The notes: a model not told the origin generated them from the sequence alone. Positions 25,705 to 35,692 are shown, counted from the stretch's first letter. The stretch: 64,000 nt of DNA from an uncultured Rhodocyclaceae bacterium (GCA_907163075.1 CAJQTY010000002.1:496001-560000), one strand, 5' to 3'. Translations and numbers: made by a program.

Positions 25705-26747
25705 CGTAAATCAACGATTGTATTTCTGAGTTGCCCGGAACCGCAGGCCGCGCGGCGCAAACGGTCAGCCACCGCCGCCCAGGCTGGTTCCCCGGGAATA
25801 TCCTCGACCACGATGAGATCGTTGCCGGCCTGATCGAGTTCGCGCAGGGCCGCGTAGAAGGCTCGGGCGTAGCCCTCCGGTTCGTCCGGCAACTGGCGCA
25901 GGGCGTGCGGCGGAACGAGTCCGGGCAGCCTGGAATGGGCGAGCAGGCCAAAGCACTTTCCGCCCTCCCGCAATTCGCGCAGCAAGGCCGGCAACCCGGC
26001 GCCCGGCGCGACACGCATCGGCGTCAGCGGCGCGTAGTGCGCGTCCAGCGAACCGGAAACGCGCGGCGGATTCCCGTCGTTGGCGTCTTGGCTGGCCACC
26101 GGCAACGCGGGCATTACGCCGATAACCACGGCGATCCGTTCCGGCGTGATGTGTCCGGGGCGTAACAGGCGCGGCGGGAAACCGTCATCACGCGACAGAT
26201 CGATGATCGTCGATTCGATGCCGACAACGCACGGCCCACCATCGAGCACCAGCGCCACCGCAGCGCCGAGTTCCTCGTGCACATGCGCCGCATCGGTCGG
26301 GCTGATGCGCCCGAAGCGGTTGGCCGACGGGGCGGCAATGCCGCACAACCCGCCGCGGCCGCCAACGGCACGCGCGTAGGCGCGCAGCAATTCAAGCGCA
26401 AGCGGGTGCGCCGGTACGCGCACGCCAACGGTTTCCTGCCCGCCGGTCACGGCGTAGGGCACTTCGGGCGCGCGCTTGAGGATGAGCGTCAGCGGACCCG
26501 GCCAGAACGCCTCGGCCAGTTCCCAGGCGGCGGCGGGGATGTCCCTGGCCCAGCGGTCGAGATATCCGGCACCGGGCAGATGCACGATCAGCGGATGATC
26601 GGCCGGCCGCCCCTTGGCGGCGAAAATCTTGGCCACAGCCTCGGGGTTGGCGGCGTCGGCACCCAGGCCGTAGACCGTTTCGGTCGGAAAGGCGACAAGT
26701 TCGCCGGCCTGCAACAGCGCAACGGCTTGAGCGAACTCGTCGTGCAT
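25698..26747 (-). CDS. tsaC: L-threonylcarbamoyladenylate synthase, two-domain TsaC2/Sua5 type
   Basis: 349 residues. The YrdC domain (about 1-195) shows LVAFPTETVYGLGADA, AKIFAAKGRPADHPLIVH, GVRVPAHPLAL and SANRFGRISPT. It forms threonylcarbamoyl-AMP from Thr, bicarbonate and ATP for the t6A37 modification of ANN-decoding tRNAs. The C-terminal Sua5 domain (about 215-349; SGSLDAHYAPLTPM) makes this the long form. It lies 4 bp after purE, in a folD-purE-tsaC run on the minus strand. Confidence 0.9.
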   Translation of the reverse strand: MHDEFAQAVALLQAGELVAFPTETVYGLGADAANPEAVAKIFAAKGRPADHPLIVHLPGAGYLDRWARDIPAAAWELAEAFWPGPLTLILKRAPEVPYAVTGGQETVGVRVPAHPLALELLRAYARAVGGRGGLCGIAAPSANRFGRISPTDAAHVHEELGAAVALVLDGGPCVVGIESTIIDLSRDDGFPPRLLRPGHITPERIAVVIGVMPALPVASQDANDGNPPRVSGSLDAHYAPLTPMRVAPGAGLPALLRELREGGKCFGLLAHSRLPGLVPPHALRQLPDEPEGYARAFYAALRELDQAGNDLIVVEDIPGEPAWAAVADRLRRAACGSGQLRNTIVDLRN

Positions 26748-26751
26748 CGCT

Positions 26752-27246
26752 TTACGGCAGATCCGGAAGCGTTTTTGACAACACTTTCTCGGTCTGGCTG
26801 ATGCGGAATTCGGTAAGCTTTTTCGCCAGCACGGGGTCGTTCAGGGCCAGCATCGCGACACAGAAAAGTGCGGCGTTGGTCGCCCCGGCTTCGCCGATGG
26901 CAAAGGTCGCCACCGGAATGCCGCCGGGCATCTGTACCATGGCCAGCAGGGAATCGAGCCCCTGCAGGTGCTTCGACGGCATTGGCACGGCCAGTACCGG
27001 CAGCTCGCTCTTGGCCGCCAGCACGCCGGCAAGATGCGCGGCGCCGCCGGCGGCGCCGATAAGCACGCGGATGCCGCACTCCTGCGCGCTGGCCGCGTAA
27101 TCGAGCGCCGCCTCGGGGGTGCGATGCGCGGAAAGGACTTTCGCTTCGTAGGGAATGGCGAAGCGCTTGAGCGTCTCGGCGCAGCAACGCATTACCGGCC
27201 AATCGCTGTCCGAGCCCATCACGATACCAACAAGGGGTGTGGTCAT
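26752..27246 (-). CDS. purE: N5-carboxyaminoimidazole ribonucleotide mutase PurE
   Basis: 164 residues, the normal length for class I PurE. Motifs GIVMGSDSDWPVM (nucleotide binding), SAHRTPEAALDYA (catalytic His) and GGAAHLAGVLAAKSELPVLAVPMPS are all present. It converts N5-CAIR to CAIR in de novo purine synthesis. purK, the usual next gene, does not follow; tsaC occupies that place. It is 10 bp downstream of folD. Confidence 0.95.
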   Translation of the reverse strand: MTTPLVGIVMGSDSDWPVMRCCAETLKRFAIPYEAKVLSAHRTPEAALDYAASAQECGIRVLIGAAGGAAHLAGVLAAKSELPVLAVPMPSKHLQGLDSLLAMVQMPGGIPVATFAIGEAGATNAALFCVAMLALNDPVLAKKLTEFRISQTEKVLSKTLPDLP

Positions 27247-27256
27247 GCTTTTCTCC

Positions 27257-28123
<867 letters not shown>

Positions 28124-28206
28124 GGTGATTTCCGGAAAAAACGGGACGAAGCAGCCGCGCGAAGCGACTGCTCTCCCCTTTGCAAGGAACGGGATTTTAC
28201 CGCAAC

Positions 28207-28821
28207 TCAGACCGCTTCCGTTTGCGCCGCTCGTGCAGCCGCAGCACGACCGGCGGCAAAGGCGCGCCGGTTGAGTTCGATGAGCTCGGGCTTCTTCCTG
28301 GCAAAACGCTTGAGGATGCATTGCTCCAGCACGTCCGCCGAGAACGGCAGATGATCAGAAATCGCCCCGAGCATGACCGTATTGCCGAGACGTATGTCGC
28401 CGAGTTCGTTGGCGATCGCCGAGGCGTCGAAGGAAAAAACGCGGGTCCCCGCGGCGCGCACTTCGGCCACCGGATCGTCGGGGTAGTCGTACAGGCCGAT
28501 GTCGACCACCGGCGGCACTAGGCGCCCGGTATTCATCAGCGCCAGGCCGTCGGGGCGCAGCATGTGGCGCCAGCGCATACCTTCGGCCGCCTCAAAACCG
28601 AGCAGCACATCGGCGGTACCCGGCGTGATTTGTGGCGACAACACCTTGGGGCCGAAACGCAGGTGCGAGGACACCACCCCGCCGCGCTGCGCCATGCCGG
28701 CCACTTCGGTCTTCTTGACGTCGTGGCCAAAGGCGATGGCCGCCTCGGCCAGGATCTCGGTCGCCGTCATGACGCCCTGGCCACCGGTGCCGACGACGAG
28801 GATGTTGGTTATTTCAGACAT
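28207..28821 (-). CDS. iorB: indolepyruvate:ferredoxin oxidoreductase beta subunit
   Basis: 204 residues of the pyruvate-ferredoxin oxidoreductase gamma-domain family. Motifs are [43 protein letters not shown] and LGFEAAEG. With IorA it decarboxylates indolepyruvate and other aryl-pyruvates oxidatively, reducing ferredoxin and forming aryl-acetyl-CoA. It is downstream of iorA in the same direction, with a hairpin-forming repeat in the 112-bp gap, so expression of the two subunits may be uneven. Confidence 0.92.
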   Translation of the reverse strand: MSEITNILVVGTGGQGVMTATEILAEAAIAFGHDVKKTEVAGMAQRGGVVSSHLRFGPKVLSPQITPGTADVLLGFEAAEGMRWRHMLRPDGLALMNTGRLVPPVVDIGLYDYPDDPVAEVRAAGTRVFSFDASAIANELGDIRLGNTVMLGAISDHLPFSADVLEQCILKRFARKKPELIELNRRAFAAGRAAAARAAQTEAV

Positions 28822-28840
28822 TAAGAACTCCTAAAGCTCT

Positions 28841-28929
28841 TTCAACACGGAGATCACAGAGACACGGAGCAGAAACGGAGCATGTCTTTTCTCTGTGTTC
28901 TCCATGCCTCCGTGACCTCTGTGTTGGAA
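28841..28929. repeat. long imperfect inverted repeat between iorA and iorB
   Basis: Arms at 28841-28869 and about 28900-28929 (TTCAACACGGAG... and ...CCTCTGTGTTGGAA) pair along about 28 positions; the mismatches are all transitions, allowing G-U pairs in RNA. The sequence style (repeated CACGGAG/CACAGAG) is that of a widespread proteobacterial intergenic repeat. As RNA it would form a long hairpin between the two subunit genes. Confidence 0.65.
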
Positions 28930-28933
28930 GCGG

Positions 28934-30805
28934 TTAACCCTTTTTCACCACATGAATCGGCATCGCCAGCACCTCCACCGGAACGATGGCGTCCGGCGCG
29001 CAGGGCTGCAGGCACAAACCGCAGCCGGTGCAGGCCGGGCTTTCGATGCGCACGAAGCTGCGCTCGACTTCCTTGCCGCTCGGCTTGATCACCTTGTCGC
29101 GGCGCGTGACGTGGATCGCCGGGCAACCGACGTCGACGCAGTTGCCGCAGCCGGTGCACTTGTCGTCGATGACCTTGAATGGCTTGCGCGCGTGATAGTG
29201 CTCGACCAGCACGCACGGCTGATTGGTGATGATCACCGACGGTTCGGCAATTTTCGTTTCCTGGCGCAAGGTCTTGAACAGCGTCGGCAGTTCGTAGGGA
29301 TCGACCACGTGCACGCGCTCTTCACGCACGCCGAGCGCCTTCACCAGGCTGGCGAAGTCGACGCGCGGCGCCTCTTCGCCGTGGATGCCGCGCCCGGTGC
29401 CGGGGTTGCTCTGCCCCCCGGTCATGCCGACGGCGCGGTTGTCGAGCAGCAGCACCGTGACGTTGCCCCGGTTGTAAACGATATCGAGCAGGCCCTGCAT
29501 GCCCATGTGCAGGAAAGTCGAGTCGCCGATCACGGCAACCACCTTCTTGTCCTTTTCCGAATCGGCCCGACCCTTGTCGAGACCGAGCGCCATGCCCATC
29601 GACGCACCCATCGAGATGCAGGCGTCGAGCGCATTCCACGGCTGCCCGAAGCCGAGCGTGTAGCAGCCGATATCGCCGGAAATGGTGACATTGCGCATTT
29701 GCGCCAGCGTGTAATAAACGCCAAGGTGCGGACACGCCACGCACATCGTCGGCGGCCGCGGGAAGACCTGCATCGGCTTTACCTTGGCCACTTCCGGCAG
29801 CACTTCGCCGAGCAGGCCGGCGACAGCCGGCTTCAGCACATTCGGCGAAAGTTCGCCGCTGCGCGGCAGGATGTCCTTGCCGCTGACGCTGATGCCCTGG
29901 GCCTTGAGCTCGGTTTCGATCAGCGGTTCGACCTCTTCGACGACGACCAGCCGGTCGCATTGCGCCGCGAACTTGCGCACCAGTTCGAACGGCACCGGAC
30001 ACGAAAACCCCAGCTTGAGCACCGGCGCATCGGGGAAGCTTTCGCGCACGTGCATGTAGGCCGGCCCCGAGGTGACGAAGCCGACGCGCCGGTCGCTACC
30101 ATTCTCGACGACGTTGAGCGCCGACACCTCGGCCTCGGCGCGCAGCCGGTTCTCGCGCTCGAACATCAACGGCAAGCGGCGCCCGGCGGCGCCCGGCACC
30201 ATCACCCAGCGCCCGACGTCCTTGACGAAGCCGGCCACCGGCTTTTCGTGGCGCTCGCCGACGACGACCAGCCCCTTGACGTGGCAGATGCGCGTCGTCA
30301 TGCGCACGATGACCGGCACCTGGAAGCGTTCCGAGAGGTCGAAGGCGGCCAGCGTGAAATCGTGCGCCTCTTGCGAGTCGGCCGGTTCGAGCACCGGCAC
30401 ATGCGCAAAGCGCCCCCAGTAGCGCGAATCCTGCTCGTTCTGTGACGACGACAGCCCGACATCGTCGGCAATGGCGATCACCAGACCGCCGCTGACGCCG
30501 GTCAGCGTCATCGTCATCAACGCATCCGAAGCGACGTTCATGCCGACGTGCTTCATCGCGCAGAAGGCGCGGGAGCCAGCCATCGCCGCGCCGAAGGCGA
30601 CCTCCAGAGAAACCTTTTCATTGACCGACCACTCGGCGTAGATATCCGGATAGGTCGAGATCACCTCGAGCATCTCGGTCGCCGGCGTTCCCGGATAAGC
30701 GGCCGCCACCCGGACGCCCGCCTCCCAGACCGCGCGCGACACCGCATCGTTACCGGACATCAAGAGCCGGCTCTCGGCCGGCGCGGGCATGACTGCCGCC
30801 ATCAT
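28934..30805 (-). CDS. iorA: indolepyruvate:ferredoxin oxidoreductase alpha subunit
   Basis: 623 residues. The N-terminal pyrimidine-binding domain shows AAYPGTPATEMLE and GAAMAGSRAFCAMKHVGMNV. The TPP-binding domain shows GDIGCYTLG, then GDSTFLHMGMQGLLD with Asn in LLLDNRAVGMTGGQ. Two ferredoxin [4Fe-4S] motifs close the protein: CTGCGNCVDVGCPAI and CTGCGLCLQPCAPDAI. It catalyses the TPP-dependent step of 2-oxoacid oxidation with electrons passing to ferredoxin, suggesting a metabolism that can use aromatic amino acids and low-potential ferredoxin. Confidence 0.93.
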   Translation of the reverse strand: MMAAVMPAPAESRLLMSGNDAVSRAVWEAGVRVAAAYPGTPATEMLEVISTYPDIYAEWSVNEKVSLEVAFGAAMAGSRAFCAMKHVGMNVASDALMTMTLTGVSGGLVIAIADDVGLSSSQNEQDSRYWGRFAHVPVLEPADSQEAHDFTLAAFDLSERFQVPVIVRMTTRICHVKGLVVVGERHEKPVAGFVKDVGRWVMVPGAAGRRLPLMFERENRLRAEAEVSALNVVENGSDRRVGFVTSGPAYMHVRESFPDAPVLKLGFSCPVPFELVRKFAAQCDRLVVVEEVEPLIETELKAQGISVSGKDILPRSGELSPNVLKPAVAGLLGEVLPEVAKVKPMQVFPRPPTMCVACPHLGVYYTLAQMRNVTISGDIGCYTLGFGQPWNALDACISMGASMGMALGLDKGRADSEKDKKVVAVIGDSTFLHMGMQGLLDIVYNRGNVTVLLLDNRAVGMTGGQSNPGTGRGIHGEEAPRVDFASLVKALGVREERVHVVDPYELPTLFKTLRQETKIAEPSVIITNQPCVLVEHYHARKPFKVIDDKCTGCGNCVDVGCPAIHVTRRDKVIKPSGKEVERSFVRIESPACTGCGLCLQPCAPDAIVPVEVLAMPIHVVKKG

Positions 30806-30950
30806 CTCTCCCTGGATCGCTGAAAATTAGTCAAATACAACGGGCAAGCGACCAATTTTATATCATTCCGGCATTCAACAGGCCCGGCAAGCCCTCGAAA
30901 ACAGGATGGACGGAAACCGATCGTTATCTTCTCCTCCAACCTTCCAATCC

Positions 30951-30978
30951 GTTCGCCCTGCGCCTGTCGAAGGGTGCA
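30951..30978. repeat. short dispersed repeat (GTTCGCCCTG...TCGAAGGGTG type)
   Basis: GTTCGCCCTG CGCCTGTCGA AGGGTGCA in the gap between iorA and the MFS gene matches the form of a repeat seen between genes in many proteobacteria. TTCGCCCT and AAGGGTG can pair weakly as a hairpin. No other function is visible in 30806-31005. Confidence 0.4.
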
Positions 30979-31005
30979 CAAAGAAAGAGGCGTGGCTTTC
31001 CCGAC

Positions 31006-32262
31006 TCATCGCGGCGCGTGCACTTCGGCCACCGTCCGCAGCAGGCGCGCGCGCCGTGTCAGCAGGAAGGCGATGAACAGCAGCAGGACGCCGCCCTCGA
31101 CCAGCAGCGTATGCCGCGCGCCGAGCACACTGGCGGCGAAGCCGGCGAGCAGGCCGCCGATCGCGTCGAAACCGAAACGCGCCGAAGTGAAGAGGGAAAC
31201 GACACGCCCGCGCAGGTTTTCCGGCGCCATGTTCTGCAGCAGCATGTTGATGCCCACATTGCACACCGAGATGCCCGAGCCGAGCCCGGCCATCGCCAGC
31301 ATGGCCAAGGGCAAGGCGCTGCTCAGGGAAAAGAGGATGATCGCCGCGGCGCTGATGACGACACCGGAGACCAGGGCGGAGACGATGGCACGATCGGATT
31401 TGCAGGCCGCCAGGAGCAGCGTCGAGACAAAAGCGCCGCCGCCCGCTACGCCCCACAGCCAGCCGAGGGTCGTCGCGTCGCCGGCGAATACGTCACGGGC
31501 GAACACCGGCAGCAGGACGGCGTAGGCCGACGCGGTCAGATTGAGGGCGATCAGCGTCAGAATCAGCATGCGCACCGGCCACGTATGCCAGGCGTAATGC
31601 ACCCCCTCGCGGAAGACGTCGCCCATCGACCCGCTGGCGCGCGGCGGCGCCGTGATCTCGATATACACCAGGCCGATCATGAGCGCCAGGAAGGAGACGC
31701 CGTTGATGGCGAAACAGGCGGCCTCCGAGGTCAGGCCGAGCAACAGCCCGGCGATCGGCGGCCCGATCGAGCGCCCGATGTTGAACAGCATGGCGTTCAG
31801 CGCCAGCGCGTTGCTCAGATCCTCGCGGCGCCCGACGAAACTGCTGATCAGCGCCTGGCGCAGCGGCGTGTCAAAGCTGTTGAGGAGGCCCAGCGTGAGC
31901 GACATGACGATGAGAAAAGCGGTGTTGATCAGGTCCGTCCAGGTCAGGATGGCGAGCACGAAACCTTGCAGGGCGAGCATGCCCTGTACGCCGATCAGCC
32001 ACTTTTTCTTGTCCTGCTTGTCGATCCACGCTCCCGCCAGCGGTCCGACCAGCAGTTGCGGAACCAGGGCGCAGAAGGCGGTGACGCCGAGCAGCGCGGC
32101 CGAACCGGTGAGCCGGTAGACCAGCCAGGACATGGCCACCTGCTGGATCCACGAGCCGACGACGGATATCGCCTGACCGAGAAAATAGAAGCGGAAGTTG
32201 CGATGGCCAAGCGCCCGCATCGAACTCGGCAGGCGACTGGCAGCGGGCTTGGATTCATTCAT
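31006..32262 (-). CDS. MFS transporter (EntS/MFS_3-like exporter)
   Basis: 418 residues, twelve predicted TM helices. The N-terminal segment LGHRNFRFYFLGQAISVVGSWIQQVAMSWLVYRLTGSAALLG is characteristic of the MFS_3 exporter branch. The loop 2-3 motif GAWIDKQDKKKW is present, and NALALNAMLFNIGRSIGPPIAGLL marks helix 5. The substrate cannot be told. It is separated from neighbours by 47 bp or more on both sides and is probably independent. Confidence 0.85.
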   Translation of the reverse strand: MNESKPAASRLPSSMRALGHRNFRFYFLGQAISVVGSWIQQVAMSWLVYRLTGSAALLGVTAFCALVPQLLVGPLAGAWIDKQDKKKWLIGVQGMLALQGFVLAILTWTDLINTAFLIVMSLTLGLLNSFDTPLRQALISSFVGRREDLSNALALNAMLFNIGRSIGPPIAGLLLGLTSEAACFAINGVSFLALMIGLVYIEITAPPRASGSMGDVFREGVHYAWHTWPVRMLILTLIALNLTASAYAVLLPVFARDVFAGDATTLGWLWGVAGGGAFVSTLLLAACKSDRAIVSALVSGVVISAAAIILFSLSSALPLAMLAMAGLGSGISVCNVGINMLLQNMAPENLRGRVVSLFTSARFGFDAIGGLLAGFAASVLGARHTLLVEGGVLLLFIAFLLTRRARLLRTVAEVHAPR

Positions 32263-32309
32263 GGAGCGATCAGCTTGAGGATTCGGCCCTTAGGCCCGGT
32301 CCTGCCGGC

Positions 32310-33119
32310 CTACTTTTCATCCGCCTGCCTGATCTCCAGGTACTTCTGGCGCACGGTGGGCGCGCCGTATTTTTTCTCCAGCCGGCGAACGACAAAGTGG
32401 CCGCGCGCCATATTTTGAAAGTGATCGATGAAGACGGTGTTGATCACCGCCCCGCCGATGGCGCCGATGACCGGAACGAGTTGCGTCGCTGCCTTCTCGG
32501 TGACGTTGATCGAGTAGCGCTTGGCGATCAGCGTGATCAGGCGGACGATGGCCGGCGAGCTTCCGCTCCTGATCCCGTTCTTGGCGATATGCGCGGCGGC
32601 CTCCGAAACGGCCTTGCTCATCGCCTCGCGGGCAACGAAGTAGCCGATCTCGGCCCCGTCGTCGCCACCCGACCCGCCGCCAAGCGCCAGGATTTGCACG
32701 CATTCGAGCTGGATCTGGATGTCCTGCAGATCGGCCCCCTCGCTTCTCGCCACGTCGGCAATCGAGCGCATGATGATCGTCGTCGAAATCGGCAGCTCGA
32801 TGGTCAGCGCCAGCCACCCGAATGCACCGCCAACCGCGCCGGTGGTTGCGGTGGCTGCCGCGTGCCACCAGTTGGAGGCTTCCGGCGTTTCCGCTCCGGC
32901 CTTTGGATCGCGCAGATCCAGGGTTTTAAGCGACAGTTTCAGGGCGCCCTGGATCGCCTTCTGGGCGGCCGAGACGATGGCCCTGGTCGCCCGCTCAGGC
33001 AGGTGGGCAATGACTTTTTCAATCGGGCCGCCGACAAAATGCGCCACCTTGGCGCCGAAGCCGGGGTTTTCGAGCAGCCTGACCGCTGCTCGCAAATCGT
33101 CCAGTTCCTTTTCGTTCAT
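32310..33119 (-). CDS. EcsC-family protein
   Basis: 269 residues from ATG 33119 (MNEKELDDLRAAVRLLENPG). An AGAGG sits 9 nt upstream; a longer frame would run into serC and is rejected. The EcsC-type core has GFGAKVAHFVGGPIEKVIAHLP, GGAFGWLALTIELPISTTIIMRSIADVARSEG and VTEKAATQLVPVIGAIGGAVINTVFIDHFQNMARGHFVVRRLE. Hydrophobic helices suggest membrane association. The family name comes from the Bacillus ABC-transporter accessory EcsC; the molecular role is unknown. Confidence 0.82.
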   Translation of the reverse strand: MNEKELDDLRAAVRLLENPGFGAKVAHFVGGPIEKVIAHLPERATRAIVSAAQKAIQGALKLSLKTLDLRDPKAGAETPEASNWWHAAATATTGAVGGAFGWLALTIELPISTTIIMRSIADVARSEGADLQDIQIQLECVQILALGGGSGGDDGAEIGYFVAREAMSKAVSEAAAHIAKNGIRSGSSPAIVRLITLIAKRYSINVTEKAATQLVPVIGAIGGAVINTVFIDHFQNMARGHFVVRRLEKKYGAPTVRQKYLEIRQADEK

Positions 33120-33147
33120 ACGCATCAACCTCTGTGCCGACTTGAAA

Positions 33148-34263
33148 TTACGGAACGGACCGGCCCGCCGCACGCCGCCGCTGGAAATCGTCCATGAAGC
33201 CCGCCAGTTCATCCACCGCTGACAAGCTCAGGGCGTTGTAGATCGACGCCCGCACACCGCCGATCGCGCGATGCCCGGCAAGGCCGGAAAAACCGGCCGC
33301 CGATGCCGCGGCGAGGAATTCACGCTCCAGTTCCGCGGTCGGCAGATTGAAAACCACATTCATCAGCGAACGATTCCCGGTTTCGGCGCGCCCGCGATAA
33401 AAACCGTCGCTGCTATCGAGCAGCCGATACAGCCGGTCGGCCTTTGTCCGGTTGATTTCGCCCATGCGCGCCAGGCCGCCAATTTCGCCGCTCAGCCAGC
33501 GCGTCACCAGCAGGACGACGTAGATGGCGAAAACCGGCGGCGTGTTGTAGTTGGAATGCGCCTCGGCGTGGCGGCGGTAGTCGAGAAAAGCCGGCAGATC
33601 GTTCGGCGCCGCCTTGAGCAGCTCATCGCGCATAAGCACGACGGTAACGCCGGCCGGGCCGATGTTTTTCTGCGCGTGCGCATAAATGAAGGACAACCGC
33701 TCGGCCGCGCACGGCCCCGAGAGAAAATCCGACGACATGTCGCAGACGCGCGGCACGTCGTCGCGGCCGAGCACACGATGGAACTGCACGCCCTCGACCG
33801 TTTCGTTGGAAACGTAATGCAGATACGGCGCCTGCGCCGAGCAGTGCAACTCGTCGTCGCCGGGCAGGCGCCGGAAGCCATCGCTTTCGCCGCTCCACAG
33901 CACGCGTACCGGCCCCTCGCGCCGCGCCTCGGGGATCGCCTTGCCGCTCCAGTACCCGGAATGCACGTAGTCCGCCGGGTGCGCTTTGCCGCGCAACAGG
34001 CTCATCGGCAGCATCGAGAACTGCTGCGTCGCGCCACCCTGCAGCAACAGCACGTGATAATCCGGGGGCAGTTCCAGCAGCCCGCGGATATTGGCTTCCA
34101 ACTCGGCGACGACGGCCGCGAACCAGTCCGAACGATGGCTGATGCCCAATACTGAGAGGCCAATTTCGGGAACCTCGATCATCGCTTCCCGCGCCTGCAG
34201 CAGTACGCTTTCCGGCAGCGCGCCGGGGCCGCCGGAAAAATTCAGGCGATTGGGTGCTTTCAA
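33148..34263 (-). CDS. serC: phosphoserine aminotransferase SerC
   Basis: 371 residues. NFSGGPGALPESVL opens the protein, followed by GISHRSDWF, LLLQGGATQQFSMLPMSLL and, around the PLP lysine, YAHAQKNIGPAGVTVV. ASAAGFSGLAGHRAIGGVRASIYNA closes it. It makes phosphoserine from 3-phosphohydroxypyruvate. The start appears to be TTG at 34263, overlapping the stop of the upstream gene (TTGA), because no ATG lies at a suitable place; the N-terminus has the right length for the family. Confidence 0.93.
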   Translation of the reverse strand: MKAPNRLNFSGGPGALPESVLLQAREAMIEVPEIGLSVLGISHRSDWFAAVVAELEANIRGLLELPPDYHVLLLQGGATQQFSMLPMSLLRGKAHPADYVHSGYWSGKAIPEARREGPVRVLWSGESDGFRRLPGDDELHCSAQAPYLHYVSNETVEGVQFHRVLGRDDVPRVCDMSSDFLSGPCAAERLSFIYAHAQKNIGPAGVTVVLMRDELLKAAPNDLPAFLDYRRHAEAHSNYNTPPVFAIYVVLLVTRWLSGEIGGLARMGEINRTKADRLYRLLDSSDGFYRGRAETGNRSLMNVVFNLPTAELEREFLAAASAAGFSGLAGHRAIGGVRASIYNALSLSAVDELAGFMDDFQRRRAAGRSVP

Positions 34264-35495
34264 CTGGCCACCGCTTTCAGGCGCAAAAGGTAATCGCGAA
34301 AGGCGGTTTTGACCTTCCGCATTGGGGCCTGCTTGTAGGGGAAGATATCTTCCGGATCCATGGCGTGGACCACCATCGCATGGTCGATTTCGAAGACCAG
34401 GAGCCGGCCGTCAGGCGGTTCCGCACAGTCGATGCACAGATAGTCGAGCTGCGTGCGCTGGCAGATCGCCGCCAGCGCCGATCGGTGGCGCTCGGCAAAA
34501 GCGTCGAAATGCGCCATGAAACCGGCCTCCTCGTCCCGCTTCCAGGCCGCCTCGTACATTCCGGCATTCAGGTAATGGATCATCCAGTGCGACGAGACGC
34601 CCATATGACAGGCGAAAGGCACGCCGTCGATCAGCGCCACGCGCATCTTGCGGAACAGCCCGTCCGCGCTGCGGTAGTCGATGAAGCGCGAGACGAAGAA
34701 TTCCGCGCCTGCGACGCGCGCAAGGTAGCCGGCGAGCGCCGCGGGAGCTTCTATTTTCTCGAGATCGCGCCCGGCGTGCGAGCCGACGGGACGGACAATG
34801 AGCGGGAAGTCGCACTCGGCGTAGCACTCGGCCAGCCGTGTGCCACCCGTCGCCAGCGCCTCCAGCAGCGGGCGAGCGGCGCGCAGGGTGGGCGGAATCA
34901 GCACACCGGGAGCATCGTGCAGCAGCGCGCTGGCCCGCTCGCGCCCGCTCGACGGAATATGCTGCGGGGCGTTGATGACCGGCTTCGGCCAGCCGGCCAG
35001 CACACCTTCCAGCGCCGCCAGAAGTTCGCGGTGCTCGTCGGCCTCACTGATGGCGACGAGTACCGCGTCGTGTTCGGGAATAGGCAGCGCCAGCGGTTCC
35101 CCGGGCGATACGTAGTAGAAATCAAGGTCGATATCGCAGTCGTCGAGCAGGCATTCGAGCGGCGTATTGGCCGACAGGTCGCCGGGAGCCATCAATAGCA
35201 GCAGGCGGAAAACGGCCGGCTGCCGGAGAGCCGCCAGGCGGTAGATGCGCTTCAGCGCCAGCGCCTGCTGCTGGATGGCCAGGCCGGAATCGCGCTGTCC
35301 GAGACAGAGCACGACGAGCGACAGATTCATCCACAGGTTGGCATCGTCGGGGCGATCGTCGGCCAGCGCCAGCATCCGCTGTCCGTAGGGCAGCAGGTCC
35401 GTGCCGGCGATATCCATGCGCAGGAACGGCGCCAGGCCGAAAAAAGGCATCACAGGCGCATTCGCAGGGTCGGGGCGATCCAGGCTCATCGGCAA
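34260..35495 (-). CDS. TPR-like plus ATP-grasp-like protein coupled to serC
   Basis: 411 residues, not assigned to a named gene. The N-terminal 100 residues form TPR-like helices (DDANLWMNLSLVVLCLGQRDSGLAIQQQALAL). The middle has a Rossmann-like segment (HDAVLVAISEADEHRELLAAL). The C-terminal half resembles a RimK-like ATP-grasp fold: CDFPLIVRPVGSHAGRDLEKIE, RFIDYRSADGLFRKMRVALIDG, and a late acidic strand LLVFEIDHAMVVHAMD. This would predict ATP-dependent ligation of a carboxylate to an amine. It is the promoter-proximal gene of the serC pair and divergent from the nonulosonate cluster. Confidence 0.6.
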   Translation of the reverse strand: MPMSLDRPDPANAPVMPFFGLAPFLRMDIAGTDLLPYGQRMLALADDRPDDANLWMNLSLVVLCLGQRDSGLAIQQQALALKRIYRLAALRQPAVFRLLLLMAPGDLSANTPLECLLDDCDIDLDFYYVSPGEPLALPIPEHDAVLVAISEADEHRELLAALEGVLAGWPKPVINAPQHIPSSGRERASALLHDAPGVLIPPTLRAARPLLEALATGGTRLAECYAECDFPLIVRPVGSHAGRDLEKIEAPAALAGYLARVAGAEFFVSRFIDYRSADGLFRKMRVALIDGVPFACHMGVSSHWMIHYLNAGMYEAAWKRDEEAGFMAHFDAFAERHRSALAAICQRTQLDYLCIDCAEPPDGRLLVFEIDHAMVVHAMDPEDIFPYKQAPMRKVKTAFRDYLLRLKAVAS

Positions 35496-35606
35496 ATTTC
35501 CAGCGGGCGTGTTTTCATCCGTGCCCGAACCCTCGTGAATGTCATCGAACTATTTTCATCTTGCCCTGAAAACGCCTGTCAGGCAATCTCCCGCTGGTAA
35601 AGTGAA

Positions 35607-35636
35607 TTGACCAAAAGCTTCTCAGTGCACGACAAT
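35607..35636 (+). promoter_or_regulatory. candidate sigma-70 promoter for the nonulosonate cluster
   Basis: TTGACC (35607-35612), an 18-bp spacer and GACAAT (35631-35636) fit a sigma-70 promoter. It lies 57 bp before the pseB start, upstream of a small hairpin. No factor-binding site was recognised. Confidence 0.35.
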
Positions 35637-35641
35637 GAATC

Positions 35642-35658
35642 CCCTGATCGCATCAGGG
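35642..35658 (+). promoter_or_regulatory. perfect hairpin in the pseB leader
   Basis: CCCTGAT (35642-35648), loop CGC, ATCAGGG (35652-35658). It sits between the candidate promoter and the pseB ribosome binding site (AAGGAG at 35677-35682). It has no U tract, so it is unlikely to be a terminator; mRNA 5'-end stabilisation or an operator is possible. Confidence 0.4.
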
Positions 35659-35692
35659 TCGCCAGGCCACGTCGAAAAGGAGCCGCACGTAT

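Noticed and set aside
28124-28321. N-terminal extension of FolD
   Set aside because: The extra 66 residues have no counterpart in the family, and the internal ATG begins a complete 288-residue enzyme.
28952-30445. 497-residue open frame on the plus strand opposite iorA
   Set aside because: His/Arg/Asp-rich antisense shadow of a high-GC gene; iorA on the other strand has all family motifs.
31018-32418. 466-residue open frame opposite the MFS transporter
   Set aside because: Composition is extreme (Gln/Arg/Asp-rich, no hydrophobic core), as expected of an antisense shadow.
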